DNA of 64,000 nt from Ardenticatenaceae bacterium (GCA_020634415.1 JACKBT010000005.1:124001-188000); one strand, 5' to 3'; positions 8,288 through 17,896 are shown, counted from the stretch's first letter. Numbers and translations are program-made. Notes: generated from the letters alone by a model not told the origin.

Positions 8288-8350
8288 AGAGGAGACTGGA
8301 GACTAGAGACTAACCAGTCTCCAATCTCTAGTCCCCAGTCTCCAATCTCC
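8288..8350. repeat. GGAGACT-type intergenic hairpin
   Basis: Units GGAGACT/AGAGACT on one arm and AGTCTCC/AGTCTCT on the other form a long hairpin between anmK and the HD gene. The pyrimidine arm overlaps the last codons of anmK and supplies its stop codon. Confidence 0.8.
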
Positions 8351-9476
8351 CTCTTGTCAAATCCCCCAACACCACCGCCCGATTCGCCCCCGTCGCCGCT
8401 GGCAAATTGCCCGGACGGCCGTGCCAACTCTCATAGGCCAAAATGGCAAAGGCGATGGCTTCTTTAGCCTCACTGGGCAAGCCCAACACATCGGAGAGCA
8501 GCACTTTGGCCGGGGCAACGGCCGTTGCCAACCAATCTAATAAAGTGGGATTCAGCCCGCCGCCCCCACTCACAACCACCTCATCCGGCGGCAGCGGCAA
8601 AAAATCCCGATACGCCTGGGCAATGCTCTGCGCCGTAAACATCGTCACCGTCGCCACCACATCCACCCCACGCAAACCAGCTGCCAGCCCTCGCCGCCAG
8701 ATTTCTTGAGCAAAATCGGCCGTAAACAGTTCACGGCCCGTCGTTTTAGGCGGCCGTTTCGCCAGATACGGCATCGCCATCAACCAGGCCAACAACGCCT
8801 CATTCACCTGCCCCTGCGCCGCCAACGCCCCCGCCGCATCATACGTCTGCGCCCCCTCCGTTGCCAGCGCCGTCGTCAAATCAATCAGCACATTGCCCGG
8901 CCCCGTGTCAAAGGCAAACGCACCCCCACCCGGCTGATGGGCTGGCGGCAAAAAAGTCACATTGCCAATGCCGCCAATATTTTGCGCCGCCCGCACCCGT
9001 TGGCTGTGGGTCAGCAGCAGCACATCCACATAGGCCACCAGCGGCGCACCCTGTCCGCCAGCAGCCATATCACGAGCGCGGAAGTTGCTAATCACTGGGA
9101 TACCCGTGCGTTCGGCGATAACGGCCGCTTCGCCCAACTGCAGCGTCGCCCCCAACTCTGGCGCGTGCCACACCGTCTGCCCGTGCGAGCCAATCAGATG
9201 CACATCTCGCGGCTGCAACCCCGCCCCCGCTATGCCCGTCAAAGCCGCCGCCGCAAACTGCTCGGCCAACTGCACATTCAAGGCACACAGCACATCTACA
9301 GTGCTGGTCTGGGGGTTGATGGCGCGGAGGACGGCCGTTCGCACCCCCATCGGATGCGCCACCGTTTCCGCATGAAGCAGCCGCCACTGCAAACCCGGCG
9401 GCGCACCCTCAATTTCTACCACAGCCACATCCGTACCATCAGCGGACGTGCCAGACATTAAGCCCACTACAACCAT
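8328..9476 (-). CDS. anmK: Anhydro-N-acetylmuramic acid kinase
   Basis: The 382-residue protein has the family's N-terminal signature GLMSGTSADGTD (residues 5-16) and the ASKHA-type ATP-binding features FDTGPGNVLID and VVSGGGGLNP. AnmK phosphorylates and opens 1,6-anhydro-MurNAc to MurNAc-6-phosphate in peptidoglycan recycling; length matches the family (about 370). No clear ribosome binding site precedes the ATG. The extreme C-terminus RLETGD-stop is encoded by a GGAGACT-type repeat, so the tail is probably not part of the native fold. The upstream neighbour is a serine hydrolase of the beta-lactamase fold, a pairing also known near MurNAc genes in Bacillus. Confidence 0.93.
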   Translation of the reverse strand: MVVVGLMSGTSADGTDVAVVEIEGAPPGLQWRLLHAETVAHPMGVRTAVLRAINPQTSTVDVLCALNVQLAEQFAAAALTGIAGAGLQPRDVHLIGSHGQTVWHAPELGATLQLGEAAVIAERTGIPVISNFRARDMAAGGQGAPLVAYVDVLLLTHSQRVRAAQNIGGIGNVTFLPPAHQPGGGAFAFDTGPGNVLIDLTTALATEGAQTYDAAGALAAQGQVNEALLAWLMAMPYLAKRPPKTTGRELFTADFAQEIWRRGLAAGLRGVDVVATVTMFTAQSIAQAYRDFLPLPPDEVVVSGGGGLNPTLLDWLATAVAPAKVLLSDVLGLPSEAKEAIAFAILAYESWHGRPGNLPAATGANRAVVLGDLTRGRLETGD

Positions 9477-9494
9477 AACAAATGCTTCATCGAA

Positions 9495-9556
9495 ACTAGA
9501 GATTGGGGACTAGAGACTGCCGCTTGGCTTACCTAGTCTCCAGTCTCTAGTCTCCT
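9495..9556. repeat. GGAGACT-type intergenic hairpin
   Basis: Arms of AGAGATTGGGGACTAGAGACT and the complementary AGTCTCCAGTCTCTAGTCTCC type flank a roughly 17-nt loop. The element overlaps the end of the serine hydrolase gene, providing its last eight codons including the stop. Confidence 0.8.
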
Positions 9557-10597
9557 AACTTCTTCATGTAATTTCACCCGAAACGCCCCAATCCCCCTAT
9601 CCACACGGCCGTTATACACCTCATTCGTCAAACAAGCGATCACCAACTCGCGTTCCGGGTCAATATAGAGCGATGTGCCTGTAAACCCCGTATGCCCAAA
9701 GCTGCTCTGGCTAAGCGGATGGCTGGCCGATTCAGGCAAAGGCGACCACAAGGCCCAGCCCAACCCGCGCCGCACCATGCCATCTTCCACCTGCAACCGC
9801 ACCGCTGCTTGCGCCAAATCACGGGGCAAAAAATCGCTGTGACCTTGCAGCACATCCAGCCACGCCTCGCCCAACGTCGCCACCTCAGCCACCGTGCCAA
9901 ACAAACCCGCATGGGCCGCCGCGCCGCCCAGCGCAAAGGCATTTTCATCATGCACCTCACCGCGTATCCGTCGCTGCCGCCATTGGCAGAACTCGGTGGG
10001 CGCAGCCTGTGCCGGCGGCACAGGGCTAAAATGAACGGCCGTTATCTCCAATGGTGTCAAAACAAAATCCTGAATAATCTCCACCAACGGCCGTTCTGCT
10101 AATGGCTGCTTCGCTGCCACCACCTCCATCAGCCAGCCCAACACAATCAGCCCCAAATCGCTGTACACCACCCGCGTGCCGGTGGGGTAGGAGAAGAAGG
10201 TGTTAAGGACAAACGGCCGTATCGCCTCCGGCTCCTGCCGGAACAATGGTCGCCAGGCTGGCAGCCCACTCGTATGCGTTAGCAAATGGCGCACAGTCAC
10301 CTTGTCCACATCCACCACACCCTCAGCCTCGCTTATCGCCACCATCTGGCCCCAATTAAGCGGGTCTTCGTAGGGCTGAATCGGCCGTTTGCCGCCAAAC
10401 TCCGGCAAAATGGTGACGACGGGTTGATCTAGCTCTAATTTACCCAGTGCGATGAGGCGGAGAACGGCCGTTGTCGTAAACAACTTCGTCACCGATGCCA
10501 AATCAAACAGCGTCTCACGGGTAATCGGCTGCTGCCTCGTCTCCGGATCATAAAAACCGACAGCCTGCTCATACACAATCTGCCCCGCCCGCTGCAC
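9533..10597 (-). CDS. Beta-lactamase-fold serine hydrolase, N-terminus disrupted
   Basis: Class C beta-lactamase/penicillin-binding-protein-like hydrolase. The catalytic S-x-x-K is ASVTK near residue 35, the Tyr motif is YSDLG near residue 145, and the third motif is HTG (GHTGFTG) near residue 325. The annotated start is a GTG at residue QRAGQIV, which lacks the expected preceding strand. In another frame just upstream (about 10651-10601) one reads LDQCINRAAGQVFPAAAV, the usual FPGAVVLV region, so a frameshift near 10600 has split the gene and no good start codon remains. C-terminus RRLETGD-stop comes from a repeat. Likely role: cell-wall muropeptide or ester hydrolysis next to anmK. It may be a pseudogene or carry a consensus error. 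Confidence 0.8.
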   Translation of the reverse strand: MQRAGQIVYEQAVGFYDPETRQQPITRETLFDLASVTKLFTTTAVLRLIALGKLELDQPVVTILPEFGGKRPIQPYEDPLNWGQMVAISEAEGVVDVDKVTVRHLLTHTSGLPAWRPLFRQEPEAIRPFVLNTFFSYPTGTRVVYSDLGLIVLGWLMEVVAAKQPLAERPLVEIIQDFVLTPLEITAVHFSPVPPAQAAPTEFCQWRQRRIRGEVHDENAFALGGAAAHAGLFGTVAEVATLGEAWLDVLQGHSDFLPRDLAQAAVRLQVEDGMVRRGLGWALWSPLPESASHPLSQSSFGHTGFTGTSLYIDPERELVIACLTNEVYNGRVDRGIGAFRVKLHEEVRRLETGD

Positions 10598-10746
10598 CTG
10601 GCACCGCCGCCGCCGGAAAAACCTGCCCCGCTGCTCTGTTAATACACTGGTCTAACTCTTGTGGCTATCAAACCTCACAATTCCAGCAATTCCAATTATG
10701 GTAGGTGGACGACGGTAGAACTCATGGATACCCATAACCTTGTTCC

Positions 10747-10853
10747 ATGTCGTCTCGCTCTCTGGCGGCAAACCAAGATGGCGAGACAGGCGGAAGATGT
10801 AACTGTTGGCTAACGGCCCAGATTCTGTCCCGCCTGTCCCGTCCTTACAGTTT
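10747..10853. repeat. Degraded copy of the GTAGGGGCGGGAC palindromic element
   Basis: This stretch shares GTCGTCTCGC, GGCGAGACAGGCGG, GTTGGCTAACG and CCGCCTGTCCCGTCCTTAC with the intact element at 5459-5610, in the same order but with changes. The remaining DNA between about 10655 and 11045 holds no gene I can support. Confidence 0.6.
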
Positions 10854-11044
10854 GTCATCATCATTGGAATTTCACGGTCACACCATCCAATGCCCTTCAT
10901 CCAACCTTCCCTTCCGCTCCATATACAAAATCAGCCTGGTGGCGAAGCCATCTTTTTGTTGGGGAAGTTTTCAATCCATGCCTGTCAGCCAAGAGCATCT
11001 TTGTCCTTCCCCACCGCACTGTGCCATGAGTCGTCGGCGTAATT

Positions 11045-13037
11045 TCAAGCTCGCCGTCGTTGCAGGTTGGGGAGCGGCGGCGGAGTCGTCTGGTTGGCGG
11101 CGGTTTTGGCGGTGTTCTTCTCCACTACGCCTGGCAACAGTTTGGCGGGGTTGATGAAGTCGTCAATCTCGGCGACAAATGCTTCGGTGATGTCGCGGGC
11201 GGGCCATTTTGCGCAGGGCGGCGTAGGGCAAGGTAACGTCTGGGTTTTGGGGCAGGGACTTTTTTCTTCAACAGACATTTTGACGGGAATGTTCCTCGAA
11301 GGTGCTGCGGATGATTTTCAGTAGGGGCGGCGGTCACCAAAGCCGGTGATAACGCGGCGCGCCGGATTGGCGGCGTCGGGGTGGCGTGATGAAGGCGGTT
11401 TGCCCGTCCTGTTGCAGGATTTGCCATCGCGCCACAGCTGGTGGGGTCGGCCAGTTTGTGGCGGCGCACCAGGAAGGAGAGAAGATGCTGGAGGGGAGGG
11501 CGGTGAATTGTAGCGGAAGGCGAGGGAGTCGGTGGTGAGAGCCTGGAAATCAATGGTGGTGGCGGGGGTGTTTTGTTTATGAGGTCGGGGACGATAGCCG
11601 CCAGGCTCGTCGAAGGGTAGCACAGTTCAAACTTTTCCATCATGTTCAGGATGAGGTATTGTGGGCGGTGGGGATAGTCGGCTGCGTCTACGTTGGTACA
11701 GGCGGGCGAAGATGGCGGCAGGTCGCGGCGGTGGAGTTTGCCACGCTGTCGGCCAGTAACTTAGTGGTGATGATGGCGTAGACGCCTTTGCACGACCCAG
11801 TTGCGGTTCATGATGCTGAAGTGGGCCAGGCGAGAGGGTCGTCTTGGTAGTTGGAGGACGACACCGAGTTCGTGGAGGACGCGCATGTACGCCGCCAATT
11901 GTTCATCCTCACGCCGTGTTGGCGGTGCAGGTGGCTTGGTGGTCGGGTGAAGGGATGGTGGGGGTGTCCCATCTGCTCTAGTTGGCTTTGATGTTGAAAA
12001 AGGCATCGGGAAGCGGTCGTGATGGGCAGATGGTCGGCCAGGGCTTTGGCGATTTTTGGCTTTGAGGGGCGAAGCTTTGGCCTGATTGTCGGTTGCGGAA
12101 GTTAACCAGCTTCACGGACGATGGCGACGATGTTGGGGTATTGGTAGCAGTTCTCGCTCGTCGAGGGTGAAGGCGGGTTTTGGTCAATCTGGTTGGCGAT
12201 GATGAGGATGGGGCATCAAGGTATGTTGCTCCACGAGTTTGAATGTAGTGGGAGGTGGTTGTGATGTCTTCTTCGCGGCGTTGAGAGGATGGTGTAGGAG
12301 GCTGCGCTGGGTGAGGAAGAATTGGTGGGTGTTGTGCATGATCTCCCGCCCGCCGAAGTCCCAGATGTTGGAGGGTGATGTCGGTTTGACCGTCGGGCAG
12401 GGGGAGGAGCGGTTGACGTTGATGCCGTGCGGTGGCTTCTGTTAGCTGGAAGGAGCCGTCAATGAGGCGGCGCAGGAGGGAGAGTTTTGCTGACGCCCTT
12501 GCCCCACCAGGAGTGTTTCTGCTTCAGAAGGGGACGGTGGGCGGCGAAGTAGGTTTGCAGGATGAGGGCGGGGCTATCAGTTTGTGCTAATACTGGCGGA
12601 ATGCCCAGCGCGGGGTTGTCGTCGCGCAGGTCGAGGGTTTTCAATTGTCAACTGCTGATGCTGTCCGGTAAAGCCGTTAACCCGTTATAACTCAAGTAAA
12701 GCGTCGTCAGGCTGGTCAGGATTCCCCGATTCTGGGGAACGCCGTTAATTGCTCCTCACCCAAGTAGCGTCGTCAGGCTGGTCAGATTCCTGATTTTCTG
12801 GGGAATTGCCGTTAACTGGTTCTACCTAAGCAAAGCTTCGTCAGGCTGGTCAGATTCGATTTCCGACGGCATTTGCCGTTAACTTGTTCTCCCACAAGTC
12901 AAGCGATGTCAGGCCGGCTACCCTGATTTCGGGGAACGGCCGTTAACTCCAACCTGCTCAAATTAAGTTCCGTTGCTCCATTTTGCCTTTGCCACTTCAA
13001 TGCGGCGCAGTGCTTCTGGCATGCTTTTGTCCATCAT
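11045..13037 (-). pseudogene. Roco family (LRR-ROC-COR) protein gene, broken by many frameshifts
   Basis: Reading the minus strand across frames restores a complete Roco layout. N-terminus MPEALRRIEVAKAKW after a GAGGGAG site; leucine-rich repeats at about 12970-12650 (LTSLTTLYLSYNGLTALPD type, with LTAVP encoded by the palindrome); a LDLRDNPALGIPP-like cap; a ROC GTPase with P-loop GKGVSKT (about 12510), IWDFGGREIMH and HQFFLTQRS (about 12350), IIANQIDQN (about 12190); then COR segments FSIMN..WVVQ, GVYAII, MEKFELCYPFDEPGGY (about 11800-11590). Each stretch is in a different frame from the next, needing well over ten indels. Roco GTPases are large signalling proteins. Either a pseudogene or a locally bad consensus. 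Confidence 0.85.
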
Positions 13038-13104
13038 CTCCCTCGTAATCCGTCATTTTTTTTTTGTCGGGCGATTGCGGGCTATATCTCGGCCATGCTC
13101 ACGG

Positions 13105-13475
13105 AATCCCATCCCGCTCGTCTCGCCCAAAACGCATCCCAACGTCATTGTTTTTCCTAACGCCTTTCCACCATCAGGCGAAACGGCGCGGGAGACGAGG
13201 CGTTTGTTTCCAGCTAACGCCGCACCGCGCCGTCCCGCCCCTACACCCGTCACACTTGGTAGGGGCGGGACGGCGGGTTGTGAATCTATGCCAACGAACG
13301 GTATTCCTTCCCGCCTGTCTCGCCCAACACATGGGCAGATCATACCATCTAAATGAACGGTGTTCCATCCCGCCTGTCTCGCCCAATATACGGTTGTTGT
13401 ACAGCATGGAGACGGCGCGGCGCAAGCAATTCGTTTTGACAACGCCTTACCGCGCCGTCTCGCCCTTGGCCCCTC
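13105..13475. repeat. Cluster of GTAGGGGCGGGAC/GTCTCGCC palindromic elements
   Basis: Several partial copies lie head to tail between the two broken genes: CTCGTCTCGCCC near 13117, GGGAGACGAGGCG near 13190, GTCCCGCCCCTAC near 13233, GTAGGGGCGGGACGGCG near 13259, CCCGCCTGTCTCGCCC near 13312 and 13369, and GCGCCGTCTCGCCC near 13462. Nothing coding was seen in this spacer. Confidence 0.7.
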
Positions 13476-13531
13476 GCCATATCAGCTTCTGCCGCTTATA
13501 TACCCCAGCACCATACGCCCAAAATTTATGG

Positions 13532-15471
13532 CTAATATGCGAACAAAGTTAACAAATCGGTGAAAAATTGCCGATTCCGTCCCTGCAACCGTTCCCCAAT
13601 CCGCCGCACCTGGGTAGCCCCAAAACGCCAACTGCATCGTTCAAAATTTCTTCCGATACAATGGCTTCGTCAATTGTTGCGCACCCCAGGCTTGCACCGC
13701 TCATACCGGCCTTCGTTTTGCCAGCGGCTGCGCTTTGCGGGCCGCCTGTTTTACCGCCGCATACAGAGCCAACCGATAGCTGCTTAGCGCAGCCAGGTCG
13801 CAGCAGGCTGGGGCCCTGGCCTCCGCTGCCAGTTGCGGGCTGTCTGCCTGCGCCTTCCGCACCGCTGCCAGATGCGCTGCGGCCCCGCTTTCAACCCAGG
13901 CCAGCAGTTGGGGCAGCGGCCGCTTCCGTGTCTGCAAGGCGGCTGGTGATGTGAATGGGGTTCTTCTGGTCGGCTATCGGATTTTGCACCAGGTGCCAGG
14001 GCGAGAGGGAAGGTTGAACGCCAGCACCGCGTTGGTCGGGTCGGTGGAGAACGCTTTAAACAACTTCTCCAACGCCCCATAATACCCTACCATCTCCGCC
14101 GCCTTGCCGCCACCCGGCAAAACTGCGCCACCAGCTGATCTACATCCTGTTCCGGTTGCCACGTCAAACGGCCGAACAACCACCTGCCAATCCGCGCGTC
14201 GTCACCCAGGGCGCGCGTCCTCATCAACGTTCCCATCGTATCCAGCCGCCCAACTCACGATAAAGCCACCAAATCCCGCTGCATAATGTGTGGCAAAACA
14301 GGCAGCACCGATTTGAACAGAATCGCATCGCTGTAATACTCAGGGGTTCGAGACCTCTGAGGTTTTTGAAACCTCAGAGGTCTGTAGCGCAAAAATAATC
14401 AATCTGTTTCTGCAACGTCTCATTGAAATAAGGCCAATTCATCGATCACTCTCGTCGCCGATGGCGCCGCTTACAGTTGCGCGCGCAAGGTGCCCACAGC
14501 AACCGATTGGCACGGGGCCGAACTTTGTCGGCGGTTTCTTGTGCGTCTGATAAGCAATGCCGCGATAGTGGCTTTGCGGCTCCTGTTCAGCCAGCACCTG
14601 CCAGCGCATTCATCGCCAGCAAAAGCTGATCCGAAGCCGAATAGCCCTTAAGCAGGGCGCAGTTGCACCACTGCCGCTCGAATGTCGTCGGCCCAGACGT
14701 GATAGACATCGTAGCCGGGCTGCTCGGCAAAAGCAGGGCGCGGGCGTTTTGGCGAATGAGGCTCATACCCGCTTCATGGCTGGGGCAGAAGTTGTATTTG
14801 CGGTGCGACGGCCGTTTTCCTCCCGAAACGCCCTCCCCAGGCATCTGCTTAAACAACTTGCGCGGCAGCAGCGAGGGCAGGCCATGCCCCCACCTCAATC
14901 CGCAGCCCCCGCTGCCGCATCAGCTTAACCGCCTCATCCTTTTCACCGCCCAAAACCAGTCCGGCACCGAAACCGCGCCCACGTCGTCTGGGGCCAGATG
15001 CAGGGAAGACGTTGTACTGATTCCGCGCCGCCCACACGATCCCACTCGTTCACATCCTGCATGCTGCATGATGGCTGATGATGAGGCAGCGGCCAGCAAA
15101 CGCCGGCGCGGAGGCCCCCGCTGCTGGCAGTTCAGTCCGGCGGCCTGTCGGCAAATCGTCCATAACTCACCAGGGGCCAGCCAGTAACAGCCCAGCATCC
15201 TAAGAATGGTACACACCGTGCAGCACCCCGGCTGCCCTCGCCCCGAATCTCAATACGGTCAGGCTGGCTTGCCAGGTGTAAGCTTCATCGCCAGTGCCCA
15301 GGTTGGTGAGGGTGATGGCGGGTTGCGGTTCGTGGTAGTGGGCAGGGAAATTACCGATCACCTTCCCCAATATCGCTTGTAGTTCGGCAAAGGCCGTTTC
15401 ATCACCCCCCATCCCGCTCCCCCCACTAATTCCCAATCCGCCAACTCCTGGCTCAAATCAATCTGTATCAT
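13532..15471 (-). pseudogene. DUF4838 (glycosidase-like) gene, broken by many frameshifts
   Basis: Start MIQIDLSQELADWELVGG at 15471. Across frames one can follow a DUF4838-like architecture: an alpha-glucuronidase-like N-terminus (AGVLHGVYHF, LGCYWLAPGEL), AARNQYNVF, an LMRQRGLRIEVG segment, YNFCPSHEAGMSLIRQNARA, the Cys-containing WCNCALLKGYSASDQLL, EYYSDAILFKSVLPVLPHIM, WLFGRLTWQPEQDVD and ALEKLFKAF. The tail ends near 13532 (RQFFTDLLTLFAY-stop). No single frame covers more than about 100 residues. The family is thought to act on polysaccharides. The gene sits beside an oxidoreductase, a sugar isomerase and a sulfatase, which fits glycan use. Assignment rests on remembered family features. 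Confidence 0.6.
14351..14383. repeat. 33-bp perfect palindrome
   Basis: AGACCTCTGAGGTTT and its exact complement are separated by TTG. It lies inside the broken DUF4838 gene and could be a small inserted repeat. It resembles in layout the palindrome at 48401-48443 (both have a GACC...GGTTT arm). Confidence 0.7.
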
Positions 15472-15485
15472 AATTCCATTTTCTG

Positions 15486-15578
15486 CATCATTATCGGTAA
15501 CGGTATTCCGTTATCGGTAATCGCTTATTGGTAATCCGATTACCGTTCACCGTTCACCGTTCACCGATTACTGTTCAC
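15486..15578. repeat. Tandem GTTCACC/GGTAAT repeat tract
   Basis: Short units such as CGGTAAT and CGTTCACC are repeated with partial inverted symmetry. The tract separates the DUF4838 pseudogene from the oxidoreductase gene and provides the last two codons and the stop codon of the latter. Confidence 0.65.
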
Positions 15579-16833
15579 CCTCTTCCGCTCTTTGCCGAAA
15601 CTCAGCCATATCCACCACCACCTCATTCAGCCGCGACTCCTCCGCCGCAAAAGCCATCAAATGGCTCTCCAGCGATTCCCGCGCTGTGGTCAACGCCTCA
15701 GTTTCGCCGCGCATGGCCTGCACAAAACTCTGCACAATGCCAAAATCGCCACCGCCATGCCCGCTGGTGGCTTTGGGAATCGGCACTTCCTCACGTTCAC
15801 CCGTCAGATGGTCATGGATTTCGATCTGCTGGCAATCTGCCTCAAAACGGCCGCGCAGGGTCGCCCGTGTGCCATCATAACGCATGGTGCGCCCTTCCTT
15901 GTGCGAATGGCCGTGCATAAACAGCACCACCGACGTGCCATCGGCAAACTCCATATTAACCGTCTGATTATCTACCACGTCATTGTCGCAGTGATAGACA
16001 CAACGGCCGTACCAGCCCTCCTGCAACGCCTTCAATCGCCCCTCTTCCGTCGCGTCCGTGCCTAAGGCCATCACAATCCATTTGGAATAGTCACCCAAGT
16101 ACAGCTTCCGCGCATCCCACTGGCACTCCACCGGACAGCCATCGGTACAGCGCGGCAGTGCCCCTTCTGGCGCATTTTCCGGCCGATAGTGGCGCAAACT
16201 GCCAAAAGAGTGCAGCTTTTTCACGGGCTGCCCCATATTCCAATACAAAATGTCCAGATCGTGGCAGCACTTTGCCAAAATCATGGGGCTAGAAAGGCCG
16301 CTGTTGCGCCAGTTGCCGCGCACAAAGCTGTGGGCCATGTGCCAATAGACGACATTCTCCCGATGTTCCACCGTCATAATCTGGCCCAGCCGCCCCGATG
16401 CCAGAATATCGTGCAGCGTAGAGAAGAAGGGGGTGTAGCGCAGTACGTGGCAGATTTGCAGGAGACGGCCGTTTCTCTCCGCCGTCTGCACCAAATCCAC
16501 CGTCTCGGCCAATGTGTTCGTCATCGGCTTCTCCAACAGCATATCATAACCAGCCGCCAAAGCCGCCTTCGCCGAGGCATAGTGCATCTGGTCTTGGGTC
16601 ATATTAAAAACCACATCCGCCATTTGCGGCTGATTCAACACATCTTCCCAACTGGCAAACTGCCGCTCTTCGGGAATATCATGTACGGTAGCAAACTGCG
16701 CCCGCCGCACGGGGTCTGGCTCCGCCACCGCCACAAACTCCAACTCATCGGGGTGCTGCATGGCATAAGGGCCATACGCATAACTGCCTCGTAATCCTGC
16801 GCCGATTAAAACGGCCGTAATTGGTTTACTCAT
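15568..16833 (-). CDS. Gfo/Idh/MocA family oxidoreductase
   Basis: A 421-residue NAD(P)-dependent sugar or cyclitol dehydrogenase-like protein. The N-terminal Rossmann fold shows AVLIGAGLRGSYAYG (residues 8-22); the conserved EKPMTNT motif (near residue 101) and a C-terminal alpha/beta domain with GHSHKEGRTMRYDG follow. A Cys cluster near residue 225 (PRCTDGCPVECQWDA) is found in a subset of the family. GGAGAAAAA precedes the ATG. It is followed by the sugar isomerase gene in the transcriptional order isomerase first, separated by a hairpin repeat. The substrate is probably a sugar acid or glycan-derived sugar. Confidence 0.9.
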   Translation of the reverse strand: MSKPITAVLIGAGLRGSYAYGPYAMQHPDELEFVAVAEPDPVRRAQFATVHDIPEERQFASWEDVLNQPQMADVVFNMTQDQMHYASAKAALAAGYDMLLEKPMTNTLAETVDLVQTAERNGRLLQICHVLRYTPFFSTLHDILASGRLGQIMTVEHRENVVYWHMAHSFVRGNWRNSGLSSPMILAKCCHDLDILYWNMGQPVKKLHSFGSLRHYRPENAPEGALPRCTDGCPVECQWDARKLYLGDYSKWIVMALGTDATEEGRLKALQEGWYGRCVYHCDNDVVDNQTVNMEFADGTSVVLFMHGHSHKEGRTMRYDGTRATLRGRFEADCQQIEIHDHLTGEREEVPIPKATSGHGGGDFGIVQSFVQAMRGETEALTTARESLESHLMAFAAEESRLNEVVVDMAEFRQRAEEGEQ

Positions 16834-16848
16834 TTTTTCTCCAGAAGA

Positions 16849-16921
16849 GAGATTGGAGACTAGAGACTAGAGACTGTCATTTTACTTGCCACAGTCTCCG
16901 GTCTCCAGTCTCCAGTCTCTA
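16849..16921. repeat. GGAGACT-type intergenic hairpin
   Basis: One arm has GGAGACTAGAGACTAGAGACT units, the other CAGTCTCCGGTCTCCAGTCTCC units, with a loop of about 18 nt. It fills the spacer between the oxidoreductase and isomerase genes. Confidence 0.8.
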
Positions 16922-16927
16922 TACAAT

Positions 16928-17773
16928 CTACTTTTGCGCCGCCGCCCAAGCCTCTTGCAACGTAGCAATGCTTTTGGGAACGGCCGTTTCCGCCGCTTCG
17001 TGTCCTTCCATTTCCAACGACACATAGCCGCCAAAACCAGCCTCCAGCAAAACGCGGAACATCTCCACATACTCCAAATCCAGCGTGTAGACCACCCCAC
17101 CGCCAGGGTAAGTTTTGGCATGAGCCAAATCCACATAAGGAGCAATGGTGCGCACCGCCGCCACCCGATCCGGCTCAAAATAAAAGTTACCCATGTCCAC
17201 AATGGCCCGCAGCCAGGGCGAATTCACCCCTTCGAGGATGCGCACCATATTAACGGCCGTTGTCGTCAGCCCCCAATGGTTTTCCAGCAGCAGCATCACC
17301 CCCCGCTCCGCCGCATAATCCACACAAGCCCCCAACCCCTCAATCGCCCAACTAAAACCATCCGCCTCCGTACACCCCTCATAAGGCGTAACCCACCCTT
17401 TTGCTTCCAGCAGCCCCTCCCAGCTCTCATCGCGCCACCAGCCCGCATTCACCCGAATCGAAGGCACACCCAACTTGTGCGCCAGATCAATGCAATATTT
17501 TGTGTGCGCCACATTTTGCGCCCGCTTCTCAGCCTCTTGCCACACAAAATCCTGGCTCGTGCCCAAATTGTAAAGCGCCACCCCCCGTTGAAAGGCATAA
17601 CGCTTCAAGCCCTGCAAATAGTCATTCTCTTCGCTCGCCAACTGCTGCTGCACAATCTCCACCCCCGCCAGCCCCAGTGCCTGCGCCCGGTCAATGACAA
17701 ACTCAATCGGCACTTTCTCCGGGGTAAAGTGCCAATAAGAATAGGTTGATGTGCCTAATCGTAATGGTTTCAT
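16928..17773 (-). CDS. Sugar phosphate isomerase/epimerase (AP endonuclease 2-like TIM barrel)
   Basis: The 281-residue protein has the xylose-isomerase-like TIM barrel pattern: LRLGTSTYSYW at the N-terminus, LGLAGVEIVQQ, LGVPSIRVNAGWW, a metal-ligand strand MLLLENHWG, AIVDMGNFYF, VDLAHAKTYP and YVSLEMEGHE. The conserved Glu, Asp, His and Glu are the expected divalent metal ligands. Such enzymes isomerise or epimerise sugars or inositols and often pair with Gfo/Idh oxidoreductases, as here. A strong ribosome binding site, AGAGGAGAAAGAT, supports the ATG. No signal peptide, so cytoplasmic. Confidence 0.88.
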   Translation of the reverse strand: MKPLRLGTSTYSYWHFTPEKVPIEFVIDRAQALGLAGVEIVQQQLASEENDYLQGLKRYAFQRGVALYNLGTSQDFVWQEAEKRAQNVAHTKYCIDLAHKLGVPSIRVNAGWWRDESWEGLLEAKGWVTPYEGCTEADGFSWAIEGLGACVDYAAERGVMLLLENHWGLTTTAVNMVRILEGVNSPWLRAIVDMGNFYFEPDRVAAVRTIAPYVDLAHAKTYPGGGVVYTLDLEYVEMFRVLLEAGFGGYVSLEMEGHEAAETAVPKSIATLQEAWAAAQK

Positions 17774-17821
17774 ATCTTTCTCCTCTAAATCAGGCGGTTA
17801 AAACCGCGGCAACGATTACCA

Positions 17822-17839
17822 AACCCGCCTTCGCGGGTT
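17822..17839. terminator. Short GC hairpin between sulfatase and isomerase genes
   Basis: AACCCGC-CTTC-GCGGGTT forms a perfect 7-bp stem with a tetraloop downstream of the sulfatase stop on the minus strand. No T run follows on that strand, so it could be a repeat fragment rather than a true terminator. Confidence 0.45.
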
Positions 17840-17896
17840 AATTAGTCGGCGCAGGCCGATTTTGTAGTCGTGGCTGCGAATTCATTCGCCCAGTAA

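Noticed and set aside
10747..11154. Plus-strand frames at 10747-11154 and other short frames in the broken zone
   Set aside because: They are out of frame with the recognisable Roco and DUF4838 segments on the minus strand and overlap repeats.
12650..12960. Regularly spaced repeats of about 66-70 bp that might look like a CRISPR array
   Set aside because: The repeats are leucine-rich repeat codons (GACCAGCCTGACG for Leu-Thr-Ser-Leu-Thr on the minus strand) with no constant repeat and unique-spacer pattern, and no cas genes are near.
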